Assembly (NCBI RefSeq): GCF_024505145.1
Contig: NZ_JANIAA010000008.1
Location: 186,001 to 250,000 of the forward strand
Source of the DNA: Streptomyces rugosispiralis
GTDB taxonomy: Bacteria > Actinomycetota > Actinomycetes > Streptomycetales > Streptomycetaceae
DNA: 64,000 bases
Direction of reading: 5' to 3'
In this document: positions 1 through 7,640 of the stretch, piece after piece
Position numbering within the stretch: position 1 is the stretch's first letter
How the letters are laid out: the number at the start of each line of letters is the position of its first letter
Position numbers and translations under genes: made by a program
The notes under the pieces: generated by a model
Told to the model about the DNA's origin: nothing
What the model saw: only the letters and a program-made list of their open reading frames with translations
Database searches by the model: none

Positions 1-233
1 TTGTCGGCCAGCGGCACTCCGCGGGCGTCCAGTATGGAGCCGCGCACGGCGGGGTGGACGACCTGCTGGACGTGGTTGTTGGCGGCTTCGGCGGTGTACT
101 CGTCACCGTTGCGGATCTGGAGGTACCACAGGCGTCCGCCGAGGGTCAGCAGCAGCGAGAAGACCAGGATCTGGAGGCCGACGAGCCGGATGGTGACCCG
201 GGAGGTCCGTCCGGTCTCAGGAATATTACTCAT
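1..233 (-). CDS. mrdA: Penicillin-binding protein 2 (elongation transpeptidase), N-terminal fragment
   Basis: Only the first 77 codons are in the window; the gene continues past the left edge. The fragment has a short polar N-terminus, one hydrophobic segment at about residues 15-35, and then a stretch ending in RGSILDARGVPLA, which is the usual start of the class B PBP dimerisation domain. It would act at the outer membrane face as the peptidoglycan transpeptidase of the elongation (rod) complex. It lies 63 bp downstream of mreD in the same direction, the usual mreBCD-PBP2 order. The assignment rests on this N-terminus plus position; the catalytic domain is not visible. Confidence 0.85.
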   Translation of the reverse strand, partial: MSNIPETGRTSRVTIRLVGLQILVFSLLLTLGGRLWYLQIRNGDEYTAEAANNHVQQVVHPAVRGSILDARGVPLAD

Positions 234-296
234 GGCGCGCTCCCATGAGGGTGGTTGCGGGCGACGGGAGGGCGGCGGGCGACGGGAGGGCATTGC

Positions 297-1010
297 TCAC
301 AGGCGCTTGACCCCCTTGATGCGTGCCGTCCTGTTCTTCCCCGTGCGGGCCAGCAGCCCACCGCGCTGGCTGCCGATCCTGGGCGCCCGGCCCGGGCGCC
401 TGAACCGGCTCATCCGGCCGATCCGGCCGGTGCTGACGCCGCCCGCCGTGCTGATCCAGCGGGACGGGCTCTCACCGCCGCCGCCCGCGCTGTCGGCCAT
501 CGGATCGTTCTCGCTCCGTCTGGCGAGCCCCATGATCAGTGGCACCGTGAAGGGGGCCAGCAGCAGGTCGTAGAGGGCCGCGGTGAACAGCAGCTTGCCC
601 AGGCCCACCTGACGGGCCGCGTCGTCGCCGACGAGGATGCCGACCCCGGCGTACAGCAGCGTGGCGCCGATGGCCGCCGCCACGACCACCAGCATCGGCC
701 CGGTGGCCGACCTGAGCTGGCCGGTCTCCGGCTTGGCGAGTCCGGCCAGATAGCCGATGACGCACAGCACCAGGGCGTAGCGGCCCGCGGCGTGGTCGGC
801 GGGTGGGGCGAAGTCGGCGAGCAGCCCCGCGCCGAAGCCGATGAGCGCGCCGCCGGTGTGGCCGTAGACGAGCGCGAGGCCGAGCACGACGAGCAGCAGC
901 AGGTCCGGCACGGCGCCGGGCAGTTGGAGGCGGGCCAGTACGCAGATCTGGACGACGAGGGCGAAGACCACCAGGCAGGTCGACAGGACGATCCGGTTGA
1001 GGTGCAGCAT
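297..1010 (-). CDS. mreD: Rod shape-determining membrane protein MreD
   Basis: A 237-aa integral membrane protein whose first about 165 residues form several hydrophobic segments, as in MreD, a partner of MreC in the wall-elongation complex. In Streptomyces the Mre proteins act mainly in spore-wall synthesis rather than in vegetative rod growth (family knowledge). The last about 70 residues are an extra hydrophilic, Gly/Arg-rich basic tail, presumably cytoplasmic, which many MreD proteins lack. The start ATG lies 3 bp after the mreC stop, so translation is probably coupled in an mreB-mreC-mreD-PBP2 operon. Sequence alone would give a weak match because MreD diverges fast; the context decides the call. 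Confidence 0.9.
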   Translation of the reverse strand: MLHLNRIVLSTCLVVFALVVQICVLARLQLPGAVPDLLLLVVLGLALVYGHTGGALIGFGAGLLADFAPPADHAAGRYALVLCVIGYLAGLAKPETGQLRSATGPMLVVVAAAIGATLLYAGVGILVGDDAARQVGLGKLLFTAALYDLLLAPFTVPLIMGLARRSENDPMADSAGGGGESPSRWISTAGGVSTGRIGRMSRFRRPGRAPRIGSQRGGLLARTGKNRTARIKGVKRL

Positions 1011-1013
1011 CGG

Positions 1014-1958
1014 TCAGCTCCTGTTGGCGGCCGGGCTGGTGGCGGTGGCGGAGGGGTTGGCCGTGACCGTGACCGTGGGCGTCGGCTTGGGCTTCGCGGG
1101 CTTGGGCGGGAGCACGCTGTCCCGCGGGTTCGCCCGCGGCGGCTGGACGACGACCCCGACGATGTCCAGCTTGCTGAACCGGACGTACGGGCGCACCTGG
1201 AGCGTGCGGGTCAGATCGCCGCCGGTCGGATCGACGCGGACGACCTTGCCGACCGGGACGCCGGGGACGAACGGCTTGTCCGCCTGGGAGCCGAAGGTGA
1301 CCATCCGGTCGCCCTTCTTGATCCGGGCCTTGCCGTTGAGGAGCTGCACATGGAGCGAGCGGTCGCCGCGCCCGGTGGCGAAACCGAGCTCGCCCGATCC
1401 CTCCATACGGGTGCCGACGGTGAAGTCCGGGTCGATGGCGAGCAGCACGGTGGCCGTCGTGGAGCCGACGGTGGTGACCCGGCCGACCAGCCCGTCCCCG
1501 TTGATGACGGTCATGTCGCGGCGGATGCCGTCGCGGCTGCCCATGTCGATGGTGACGGTCCAGGAGAAGCCCTGGGCGGCGCCGATGCCGATGACCTGGG
1601 CGCCCTTGATGCCGTATTGACCGGCGCCGGCGGTCTTCAGCAGCTTGTCGAGCTCGGCGGAGCGGGCGCGATCGCGGGCGCTGTTGCCGAGCCGCTGCTT
1701 GAGCTTGGTGTTCTCCTCCTCCAGCCGGCGGACCCGGTCGTGCCGGTCACCGGATTCCCGTACGGCGGCCACCGCGTTGCCGACCGGGTCCACCGCGGAG
1801 GCGACGCCGTCCTCCACGGGCCCGAAGACGGAAGCGGCGGCGTGCCGGGCGCCGTCGAGGGGTGAGTCCTCGCCGCCGCGGATATCCACCGTGATCAGCG
1901 CGAACGCGATGGCGACCAGCAGCACCAGGAGCAGCCGGCTCTCTCGTGTGTCCCTCAC
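1014..1958 (-). CDS. mreC: Rod shape-determining protein MreC
   Basis: A 314-aa bitopic protein: a short cytoplasmic N-terminus, a transmembrane helix at about residues 9-25, a coiled coil at about 74-92 (VRRLEEENTKLKQRL) and then the beta-rich MreC domain, ending in a Pro/Thr-rich low-complexity tail. MreC dimerises through the coiled coil and links MreB inside the cell to PBP2 outside. The GTG start gives normal family length. It sits between mreB, about 140 bp upstream, and mreD, 3 bp downstream. Confidence 0.95.
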   Translation of the reverse strand: MRDTRESRLLLVLLVAIAFALITVDIRGGEDSPLDGARHAAASVFGPVEDGVASAVDPVGNAVAAVRESGDRHDRVRRLEEENTKLKQRLGNSARDRARSAELDKLLKTAGAGQYGIKGAQVIGIGAAQGFSWTVTIDMGSRDGIRRDMTVINGDGLVGRVTTVGSTTATVLLAIDPDFTVGTRMEGSGELGFATGRGDRSLHVQLLNGKARIKKGDRMVTFGSQADKPFVPGVPVGKVVRVDPTGGDLTRTLQVRPYVRFSKLDIVGVVVQPPRANPRDSVLPPKPAKPKPTPTVTVTANPSATATSPAANRS

Positions 1959-2101
1959 GTGCGGCGACGTGCCTTCCTCGTCGAAGTCGGACCGGTGCCG
2001 GGGACCAAAGTGACCGGCCGGTCCTGGGGAGCCTTATGCCTGTATATCAGCGTTCCGCCGCACGAGCAGCCAACCACCCGTACGGCCGGTCCGCCGGGTT
2101 G

Positions 2102-3133
2102 TCATCTGCGGGGCTGGGCGTCCAGCACCTGCTGGAGCGCCTCGAACTCCTCCACGCACTTGCCGGACCCGAGCGCGACGGAGTCCAGCGGATCCTCGGC
2201 GATGTGGATCGGCATCCCGGTCTCGCGGCGCAGCCGCTCGTCCAGGCCACGCAGCAGCGCACCGCCGCCGGTGAGCACGATGCCGCGGTCCATGACGTCG
2301 CCGGAGAGCTCCGGGGGGCACTTGTCGAGGGTGGTCTTGACCGCGTCGACGATCGAGTTGACCGGCTCCTCCATGGCCTTGCGGACCTCGGCGGCGGAGA
2401 TCACCACGGTCTTGGGGAGGCCGCTGACGAGGTCACGACCGCGGATCTCGGTGTGCTCCTCCTCGTCGCTCTCGTACGCCGAACCGATGGTGATCTTGAT
2501 GTTCTCGGCGGTGCGCTCGCCGAGCAGCAGGCTGTACTCCTTCTTGATGTGCTGGATGATCGCGTTGTCCAGCTCATCGCCCGCCACCCGGATGGACTGC
2601 GCGGTGACGATGCCGCCCAGCGAGATGACGGCGACCTCGGTGGTGCCGCCACCGATGTCCACGACCATGTTGCCGGTGGCCTCGTGGACCGGAAGGCCGG
2701 AGCCGATGGCCGCGGCCATGGGTTCCTCGATGATGTGCACCTGACGGGCGCCCGCCTGGGTGGACGCCTCGATGACCGCACGACGCTCGACGCCGGTGAT
2801 ACCGGACGGCACACAGACGACCACCCGGGGCCGGGCCAGATACCGTCGCTTATGGATCTTGAGGATGAAGTACCGCAACATCCGCTCGGTGATCTCGAAG
2901 TCGGCGATAACGCCGTCCTTGAGCGGACGCACAGCGACGATGTTGCCAGGGGTGCGGCCGATCATCTTCTTCGCCTCGGCGCCCACGGCGAGAATTCCGC
3001 CGGTGTTGGTGTTGATGGCGACGACGGATGGCTCGTTGAGGACGATCCCGCGGCCCCTGACGTACACCAGCGTGTTGGCGGTCCCGAGGTCGACAGCCAT
3101 GTCACGGCCGATGAACGACATGTTGTTCCCCAT
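2102..3133 (-). CDS. mreB: Actin-like cytoskeletal protein MreB
   Basis: A 343-aa protein of the actin/Hsp70 ATPase superfamily. The phosphate-1 motif DLGTANT lies at residues 15-21 and the phosphate-2 motif DIGGGTTE at 159-166; the C-terminal adenosine motif region is LTGGGALLRG. MreB polymerises under the membrane and positions the wall-synthesis machinery, in Streptomyces mostly during spore-wall assembly. A second ATG four codons in (residue 5) is an alternative start; I kept the first, which as I recall matches Streptomyces homologues. It heads the mre cluster. The 309-bp gap upstream must hold its promoter. Confidence 0.97.
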   Translation of the reverse strand: MGNNMSFIGRDMAVDLGTANTLVYVRGRGIVLNEPSVVAINTNTGGILAVGAEAKKMIGRTPGNIVAVRPLKDGVIADFEITERMLRYFILKIHKRRYLARPRVVVCVPSGITGVERRAVIEASTQAGARQVHIIEEPMAAAIGSGLPVHEATGNMVVDIGGGTTEVAVISLGGIVTAQSIRVAGDELDNAIIQHIKKEYSLLLGERTAENIKITIGSAYESDEEEHTEIRGRDLVSGLPKTVVISAAEVRKAMEEPVNSIVDAVKTTLDKCPPELSGDVMDRGIVLTGGGALLRGLDERLRRETGMPIHIAEDPLDSVALGSGKCVEEFEALQQVLDAQPRR

Positions 3134-3442
3134 GAGGATACGTCAGGCCTTCCCTGCTGGAGCGATTGCTTGCTTGAGGTCGGCAGGATGGGTGTGCGCT
3201 GCGAGGCGCGGAAGCTTCATCGTAGTCACGCCCGCTCGAACACGCTGCGGGGGTCCTCCGCCATTGTCAGCAGAACACGACCCCGCCTCCTCTAATGGTG
3301 ACGTCGTGTCGCGGAGATGCGTTCCCCCGATCGGCTCGCATATGCGGAAGGGCGGCCGGGTAATTCGGCCGCCCCCAGGTCAGCAGGGGTGTGGCAAGCT
3401 GATGATCAAACTGATGGCCGATCAGTCACGATCGGATGGGGA
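3134..3442. other. Intergenic region upstream of mreB
   Basis: A 309-bp gap with mreB leaving on the minus strand and ndk ending into it. It holds the ndk terminator hairpin at 3350-3374 and must hold the mreB promoter. I could not pick a promoter with confidence and see no other gene. Confidence 0.6.
3350..3374 (-). terminator. Hairpin downstream of ndk
   Basis: Perfect 9-bp inverted repeat GGGCGGCCG / CGGCCGCCC with a 7-nt loop, about 70 bp past the ndk stop. It lacks a T-tract, as is common for Streptomyces terminators. Confidence 0.65.
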
Positions 3443-3856
3443 TCAGGCGAGACCGGGAAAGAAAATCTTGATTTCCCGTTCGGCGGACTCCGCCGAGTCG
3501 GAAGCGTGGATCAGATTTTCCCGAACGATGGTGCCGAAATCGCCACGGATGGAGCCCGGCGCCGCGGCGATCGGGTCGGTCGGCCCGGCCAGCGCCCGGA
3601 CGCCCTCGATCACCCGCTCGCCCTCGACCACCAGCGCCACGGCCGGACTGGAGGCCATGAACTCCACCAGCGGCTCGTAGAACGGCTTGCCGACATGCTC
3701 GGCGTAGTGCTGCTCCAGGACCTCACGGTCCAGCTGACGCAGCTCGAGGGCGCTGATCGTCCAGCCCGCCTTCTTCTCGATCCGCCCCAGAATCTCGCCC
3801 ACCAGTCCGCGTCGGACGGCGTCGGGCTTGAGCAGGACGAGCGTGCGCTGGCTCAC
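3443..3856 (-). CDS. ndk: Nucleoside diphosphate kinase
   Basis: A 137-aa cytoplasmic enzyme that moves the gamma-phosphate of ATP to other NDPs through a phosphohistidine. The active-site histidine sits in the signature NLIHASDS near the C-terminus, and the N-terminal SQRTLVLLKPDAV is the family's Kpn-loop side start. The GTG at 3856 was chosen because AAAGGAG lies 8 bp upstream and gives the standard family length; the frame is open 26 codons further but without support. It stands alone with a hairpin downstream. Confidence 0.97.
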   Translation of the reverse strand: MSQRTLVLLKPDAVRRGLVGEILGRIEKKAGWTISALELRQLDREVLEQHYAEHVGKPFYEPLVEFMASSPAVALVVEGERVIEGVRALAGPTDPIAAAPGSIRGDFGTIVRENLIHASDSAESAEREIKIFFPGLA

Positions 3857-3930
3857 GGTGCGGGCTCCTTTGGGAAAAGACATGCGGTGGGGCTGTGAGG
3901 CAGAGGCTACATGGGGGAACGAGGGCCACG

Positions 3931-4284
3931 TCACGCAGCGTCAGGCGAGGCCGCCGAGGACGCGGCGAACCGCGCCTTGGCCTCGTCGACCTTGCGGCCG
4001 AAGTGCACCGAGGCCCACCACAGCGCGGCGAAGACCGCCCCGAGGAAGAACATGGTGGGCACCACGAAACCGCTCAGCACCAGGCCGATCTGCAGGGCCC
4101 AGCCGATCTGCACCGCACCCGGACGGCTCAGCAGCCCGCACAGCAGCACACACAGCCCCATGGCGATCCCGCTGACCGTCCAGACGGTGCCCGTGGACAG
4201 CCCGGACGTCTTCATCGCGACCAGCCCGGCGAAGCCGATCACGAAGAACTCACCGATGAGGGTGGAAGCGCACAGCGTTCGCAT
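3931..4284 (-). CDS. DUF4233-type small membrane protein
   Basis: A 117-aa protein with about four hydrophobic segments covering most of its length and an Ala-rich polar C-terminus. It resembles the DUF4233 family, which is found beside folC in actinobacteria; its function is not established. The ATG lies 1 bp after the folC stop, so the two are almost certainly co-transcribed and translationally coupled. No catalytic motif is visible. Confidence 0.85.
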   Translation of the reverse strand: MRTLCASTLIGEFFVIGFAGLVAMKTSGLSTGTVWTVSGIAMGLCVLLCGLLSRPGAVQIGWALQIGLVLSGFVVPTMFFLGAVFAALWWASVHFGRKVDEAKARFAASSAASPDAA

Positions 4285-4285
4285 A

Positions 4286-5791
4286 TCAGCCCTTTCCCAG
4301 GAGGAGCCGGGCCTCGCCGACCGTGATCACCGACCCGGTCACCAGAACGCCCGCTCCGGCGTACTCGCCCTCTTCCTCCGCCAGGGTGATGGCGGCCTCC
4401 AGGGCGTCGTCCAGCCGCGGCTCGACCTGGACCCGGTCGGAGCCGAAGACCTCGACGGCGATCGCGGCCAGTTCGTCCGGGTCCATGGCGCGGTGGCTGG
4501 AATTGCCGGTCACCACGACCTCGGCGAAGATCGGCTCGAAGGCCTCCAGCAGACCGCGGACGTCCTTGCCGTCACTCGCCCCGACCACGCCGATCAGCCG
4601 GCTGAAGTCGAAGGACTCGGTGACCGCCGCGGCGGCGGCACGGGCGCCCGCGGGGTTGTGCGCGGCGTCCAGCACCACGGTGGGGCTGCGGCGCACGACC
4701 TCCATCCGGCCGGGCGAGGTCACGGAGGCGAAGGCGGAGCGGATGGTGTCGATGTCGAGCGGCCGGGCGTGCTGGGAGCCGACGCCGAAGAACGCCTCCA
4801 CGGCCGCCAGCGCCATCGCCGCGTTGTGCGCCTGGTGGGCGCCGTGCAGCGGGAGGAAGACATCGGTGTACTCCCCGCCGAGGCCGCGCAGGGTCAGCAG
4901 CTGACCGCCGACCGCCACCTCCCGGGACAGCACACCGAACTCCATGCCCTCACGGGCGACCGTGGCATCCACCTCGACCGCGCGCTTGAGCACCACCGAG
5001 GCGGCCTCCACCGGCTGCTGCGCGAGCACCACGGTGGCGTCCTGCTTGACTATGCCGGCCTTCTCGACGGCGATCTGCTCCGGAGTGGTGCCGAGCCGGT
5101 CGGTGTGGTCCAGCGAGATCGGCATGATCACCGCGACGCCCGCGTCGATCACATTGGTGGCGTCCCAGGAGCCGCCCATGCCGACCTCGACCACCGCGAT
5201 GTCCACCGGCGCGTCCGCGAAGGCCGCGTACGCCATGCCGGTGAGCACCTCGAAGAAGGACAGCCGGTGCTCCTGCCCGCCGTCGACCATCTCGATGTAC
5301 GGCCGGATGTCCTCGTACGTCTCGATGAACCGCTCGGCGGAGATCGGCGCCCCGTCCAGGCTGATCCGCTCGGTGATCGACTGGACATGGGGGCTGGTGT
5401 AGCGGCCGGTGCGCAGCTCGAAGGCGCCCAGCAGCGACTCGATCATGCGGGCGGTGCTGGTCTTGCCGTTCGTACCGGTGATGTGGATCGACGGATAGGC
5501 CCGCTGCGGCGAGCCCAGGATGTCCATCAGCGACTCGATCCGCACCAGCGACGGGTCCAGCTTGGTCTCCGGCCAGCGCCGGGCCAGCTCGCCCTCCACC
5601 TCGCGCAGGGCGCGGTCCACCTCGGGGTCGGCCGGACGGGCCGGGATGCCGTCCCCCTGCGGCGGCCCGGACTGCGCACGCAGCGTCCGGCTGCCGGCCT
5701 CGATCACCGCCAGATCGGGGTCGCGGTCGGTCTCGGCTCCGACGATCTCTTCGAACTCATCGGACTCGTTCTGGGGGCGCTCCTCGCTCAC
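4286..5791 (-). CDS. folC: Folylpolyglutamate synthase / dihydrofolate synthase
   Basis: A 501-aa Mur-ligase-family enzyme that adds glutamates to folates, and in many bacteria also makes dihydrofolate from dihydropteroate. The ATP-binding P-loop ITGTNGKTS is at about residues 104-112, with the Mur-ligase C-terminal domain following (VLDAAHNPAGA). The N-terminus before residue about 60 is acidic and not conserved in the family. I chose the GTG at 5791 (SEERPQNE...); the frame is open ten codons further to a TTG at 5821, and neither has a clear ribosome site, so the start is uncertain. It is coupled to the DUF4233 gene. Confidence 0.93.
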   Translation of the reverse strand: MSEERPQNESDEFEEIVGAETDRDPDLAVIEAGSRTLRAQSGPPQGDGIPARPADPEVDRALREVEGELARRWPETKLDPSLVRIESLMDILGSPQRAYPSIHITGTNGKTSTARMIESLLGAFELRTGRYTSPHVQSITERISLDGAPISAERFIETYEDIRPYIEMVDGGQEHRLSFFEVLTGMAYAAFADAPVDIAVVEVGMGGSWDATNVIDAGVAVIMPISLDHTDRLGTTPEQIAVEKAGIVKQDATVVLAQQPVEAASVVLKRAVEVDATVAREGMEFGVLSREVAVGGQLLTLRGLGGEYTDVFLPLHGAHQAHNAAMALAAVEAFFGVGSQHARPLDIDTIRSAFASVTSPGRMEVVRRSPTVVLDAAHNPAGARAAAAAVTESFDFSRLIGVVGASDGKDVRGLLEAFEPIFAEVVVTGNSSHRAMDPDELAAIAVEVFGSDRVQVEPRLDDALEAAITLAEEEGEYAGAGVLVTGSVITVGEARLLLGKG

Positions 5792-5893
5792 GCCGACCAG
5801 TCTACGAGGCAGGGGTGACAACCCGGCCCAGCGCCATCCGCGCCCAGGTCACGAGCCGGTATCTGTGACAAGGCGGCTCGCCTCCGGGGCACC

Positions 5894-7348
5894 TCAGTCG
5901 CCGCCCAGCGCCGCCTTCATCATCGACTTGGCGATCGGCCCCGCCAGACCGCCGCCGGAGATGTCGGCGCGGGCCGCGTCGCTGTCCTCGACCACCACCG
6001 CGACCGCGACCTTGTGGCCGCCGCCCGCGTCCGCGTAACTGATGAACCACGCGTACGGATTGGCGCTGTTGTTCTCACCGTGCTGGGCGGTGCCGGTCTT
6101 GCCGCCCACCGTCACCCCGGGGATCTTCGCGTTGGTCCCGGTGCCCTGGTCCACGACCGTCCGCATGGCGGACTGCAGCTCGGACGCGGTGTGCCGGGAC
6201 ATCGCCTGGCTGTAGGTCTTGGCCGAGGTCCGGTCCAGCGCGGACGCGCTGCCGTCCGTGGTGCGGTCGACCTCGTACGGGGTCATCAGCTTGCCGTCGT
6301 TCGCGATGGCCGAGGAGACCATCGCCATCTGCAGCGGAGTGGCCGTCACATCGAACTGCCCCATACCGGTCAGGGCCGTCTGCGAGTCGTTCATGCCGCT
6401 CGGGTAGGTGCTCTTCGCGGCGCGCACCGGGATGTCCAGCTTGGCATTGTCGAAGCCCAGCTTCTTGGCCTCCGCCGCCACCTTGGACTGGCCCAGGTCC
6501 ACGGCCATCTTCGCGAAGACCGTGTTGCACGAGTACTGCAGGGCGGTGCGTATGTTCGCGTTCTTGCAGGGCGCCGACCTGTTCTCGTTGTGCATATCGG
6601 TGACCGTGCCCGGCAGCCGGTACGGATCCGGGCTCTTGGTCTGCTCGTCCACCGACGAGTACAGCCCGTTCTCCAGCGCCGCGGCGGCGACCACGACCTT
6701 GAAGGTCGAGCCCGGCGGGTACGTCTGGCGCAGCGCGCGGTTCAGCATCGGCTGCTTGTCGTCCTTCTGCAGCGCGGTCCACGCCTTCTGGTCCGCCGTG
6801 GAGGAGCCCGCGAAGCTGCCGGGGTCGTACGAGGGCGTGCTGGCCAGGCCCAGGACGGCGCCGGTGGTGGGGTCGATCGCCACCGCCGCGCCGGTCTTGT
6901 TCCCCAGCCCCTCGTAGGCGGCCTTCTGCACGGCCGGGTTGATCGTGGTGACCACGTCGCCGGGCTTGGACCGCTCCCGCGTCACGGCCTCCAGCGGGTT
7001 CTTCAGCCGGCTGTCGGAGCCGTCGAGGACCTGCCGCTCCAGGGCCTCCAGCTGGGTGCTGCCGTAGGACTGGGAGGCGTAGCCGGTGATCGGCGCCCAG
7101 AGCTTCCCGTCCGGGTAGGTGCGCTTGTACTTCAGGTCGCCCTTGGTGGCGGCCGAGCCGGTGACCGGTTTGCCGCCGGCGATGATGTCGCCCAGCGGCC
7201 CGGCGTACTCGGAGATGGCCACCCGGGCGTTGCGCGGGTTCTCCCGGAGACTGTCGCCTCTCGCCAACTGCACATAGGTGACCCAGGCGAGCAGGGCCAG
7301 CACGAGCAGCAGCGAGAACACCGATGCCCTTCTCAGCGGCTTGTTCAT
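5894..7348 (-). CDS. Class B penicillin-binding protein (PbpA type)
   Basis: A 484-aa membrane-anchored transpeptidase. An N-terminal membrane helix (about residues 8-27) precedes a short PBP-dimer region and the transpeptidase domain with all three active-site motifs: STFK at 214-217 (nucleophile Ser214), SCN at 273-275 and KTG at 417-419. It cross-links peptidoglycan outside the cell. The ATG at 7348 has GGAG about ten bases upstream; the frame stays open far upstream through a tandem repeat, but that part has no coding character. Close relatives usually sit beside ftsW/rodA; this copy does not. Its leader contains an 11-bp tandem repeat. Confidence 0.93.
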   Translation of the reverse strand: MNKPLRRASVFSLLLVLALLAWVTYVQLARGDSLRENPRNARVAISEYAGPLGDIIAGGKPVTGSAATKGDLKYKRTYPDGKLWAPITGYASQSYGSTQLEALERQVLDGSDSRLKNPLEAVTRERSKPGDVVTTINPAVQKAAYEGLGNKTGAAVAIDPTTGAVLGLASTPSYDPGSFAGSSTADQKAWTALQKDDKQPMLNRALRQTYPPGSTFKVVVAAAALENGLYSSVDEQTKSPDPYRLPGTVTDMHNENRSAPCKNANIRTALQYSCNTVFAKMAVDLGQSKVAAEAKKLGFDNAKLDIPVRAAKSTYPSGMNDSQTALTGMGQFDVTATPLQMAMVSSAIANDGKLMTPYEVDRTTDGSASALDRTSAKTYSQAMSRHTASELQSAMRTVVDQGTGTNAKIPGVTVGGKTGTAQHGENNSANPYAWFISYADAGGGHKVAVAVVVEDSDAARADISGGGLAGPIAKSMMKAALGGD

Positions 7349-7489
7349 GGAGGGGGAGCTCCTTCCGGGACGTACGGCCGGATAACTCCCTGAAGGCAGT
7401 GTTTGGTTCCCGGTGGGGCTTTGCTGTGTGGTGCCTGTGAGGCGTCTGTGGGGCTTCATCAGGGGTCTGCAGGGCGTCTGCAGGACGCC

Positions 7490-7560
7490 TGTGGGATGTC
7501 TGTGGGATGTCTGTGGGATGTCTGTGGGATGTCTGTGGGATGTCTGTGGGATGTCTGTGG
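7490..7560. repeat. 11-bp tandem repeat (VNTR-like), six full copies plus a partial one
   Basis: The unit TGTGGGATGTC is repeated six times without mismatch from 7490 to 7555, followed by TGTGG. Degenerate relatives (GCGTCTGTGGG, GGGTCTGCAGG, GCGTCTGCAGG) extend the array back to about 7440. It lies between valS and the PBP gene, inside the probable 5' leader or promoter of the PBP gene. Confidence 0.95.
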
Positions 7561-7583
7561 CACATCGCACACGCCGACGCACA

Positions 7584-7614
7584 AGCGCCCCCGCCGGATT
7601 CCGGCGGGGGCGCT
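7584..7614 (-). terminator. valS terminator
   Basis: Perfect 14-bp stem AGCGCCCCCGCCGG / CCGGCGGGGGCGCT with a 3-nt loop, starting 27 bp past the valS stop. Confidence 0.85.
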
Positions 7615-7640
7615 GTGGCGCGATCCGTACTCCTCGGTGG

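Noticed and set aside
7490..7560. CRISPR-like array
   Set aside because: The repeats are contiguous 11-bp units with no spacers and no cas genes; it is a simple tandem repeat.
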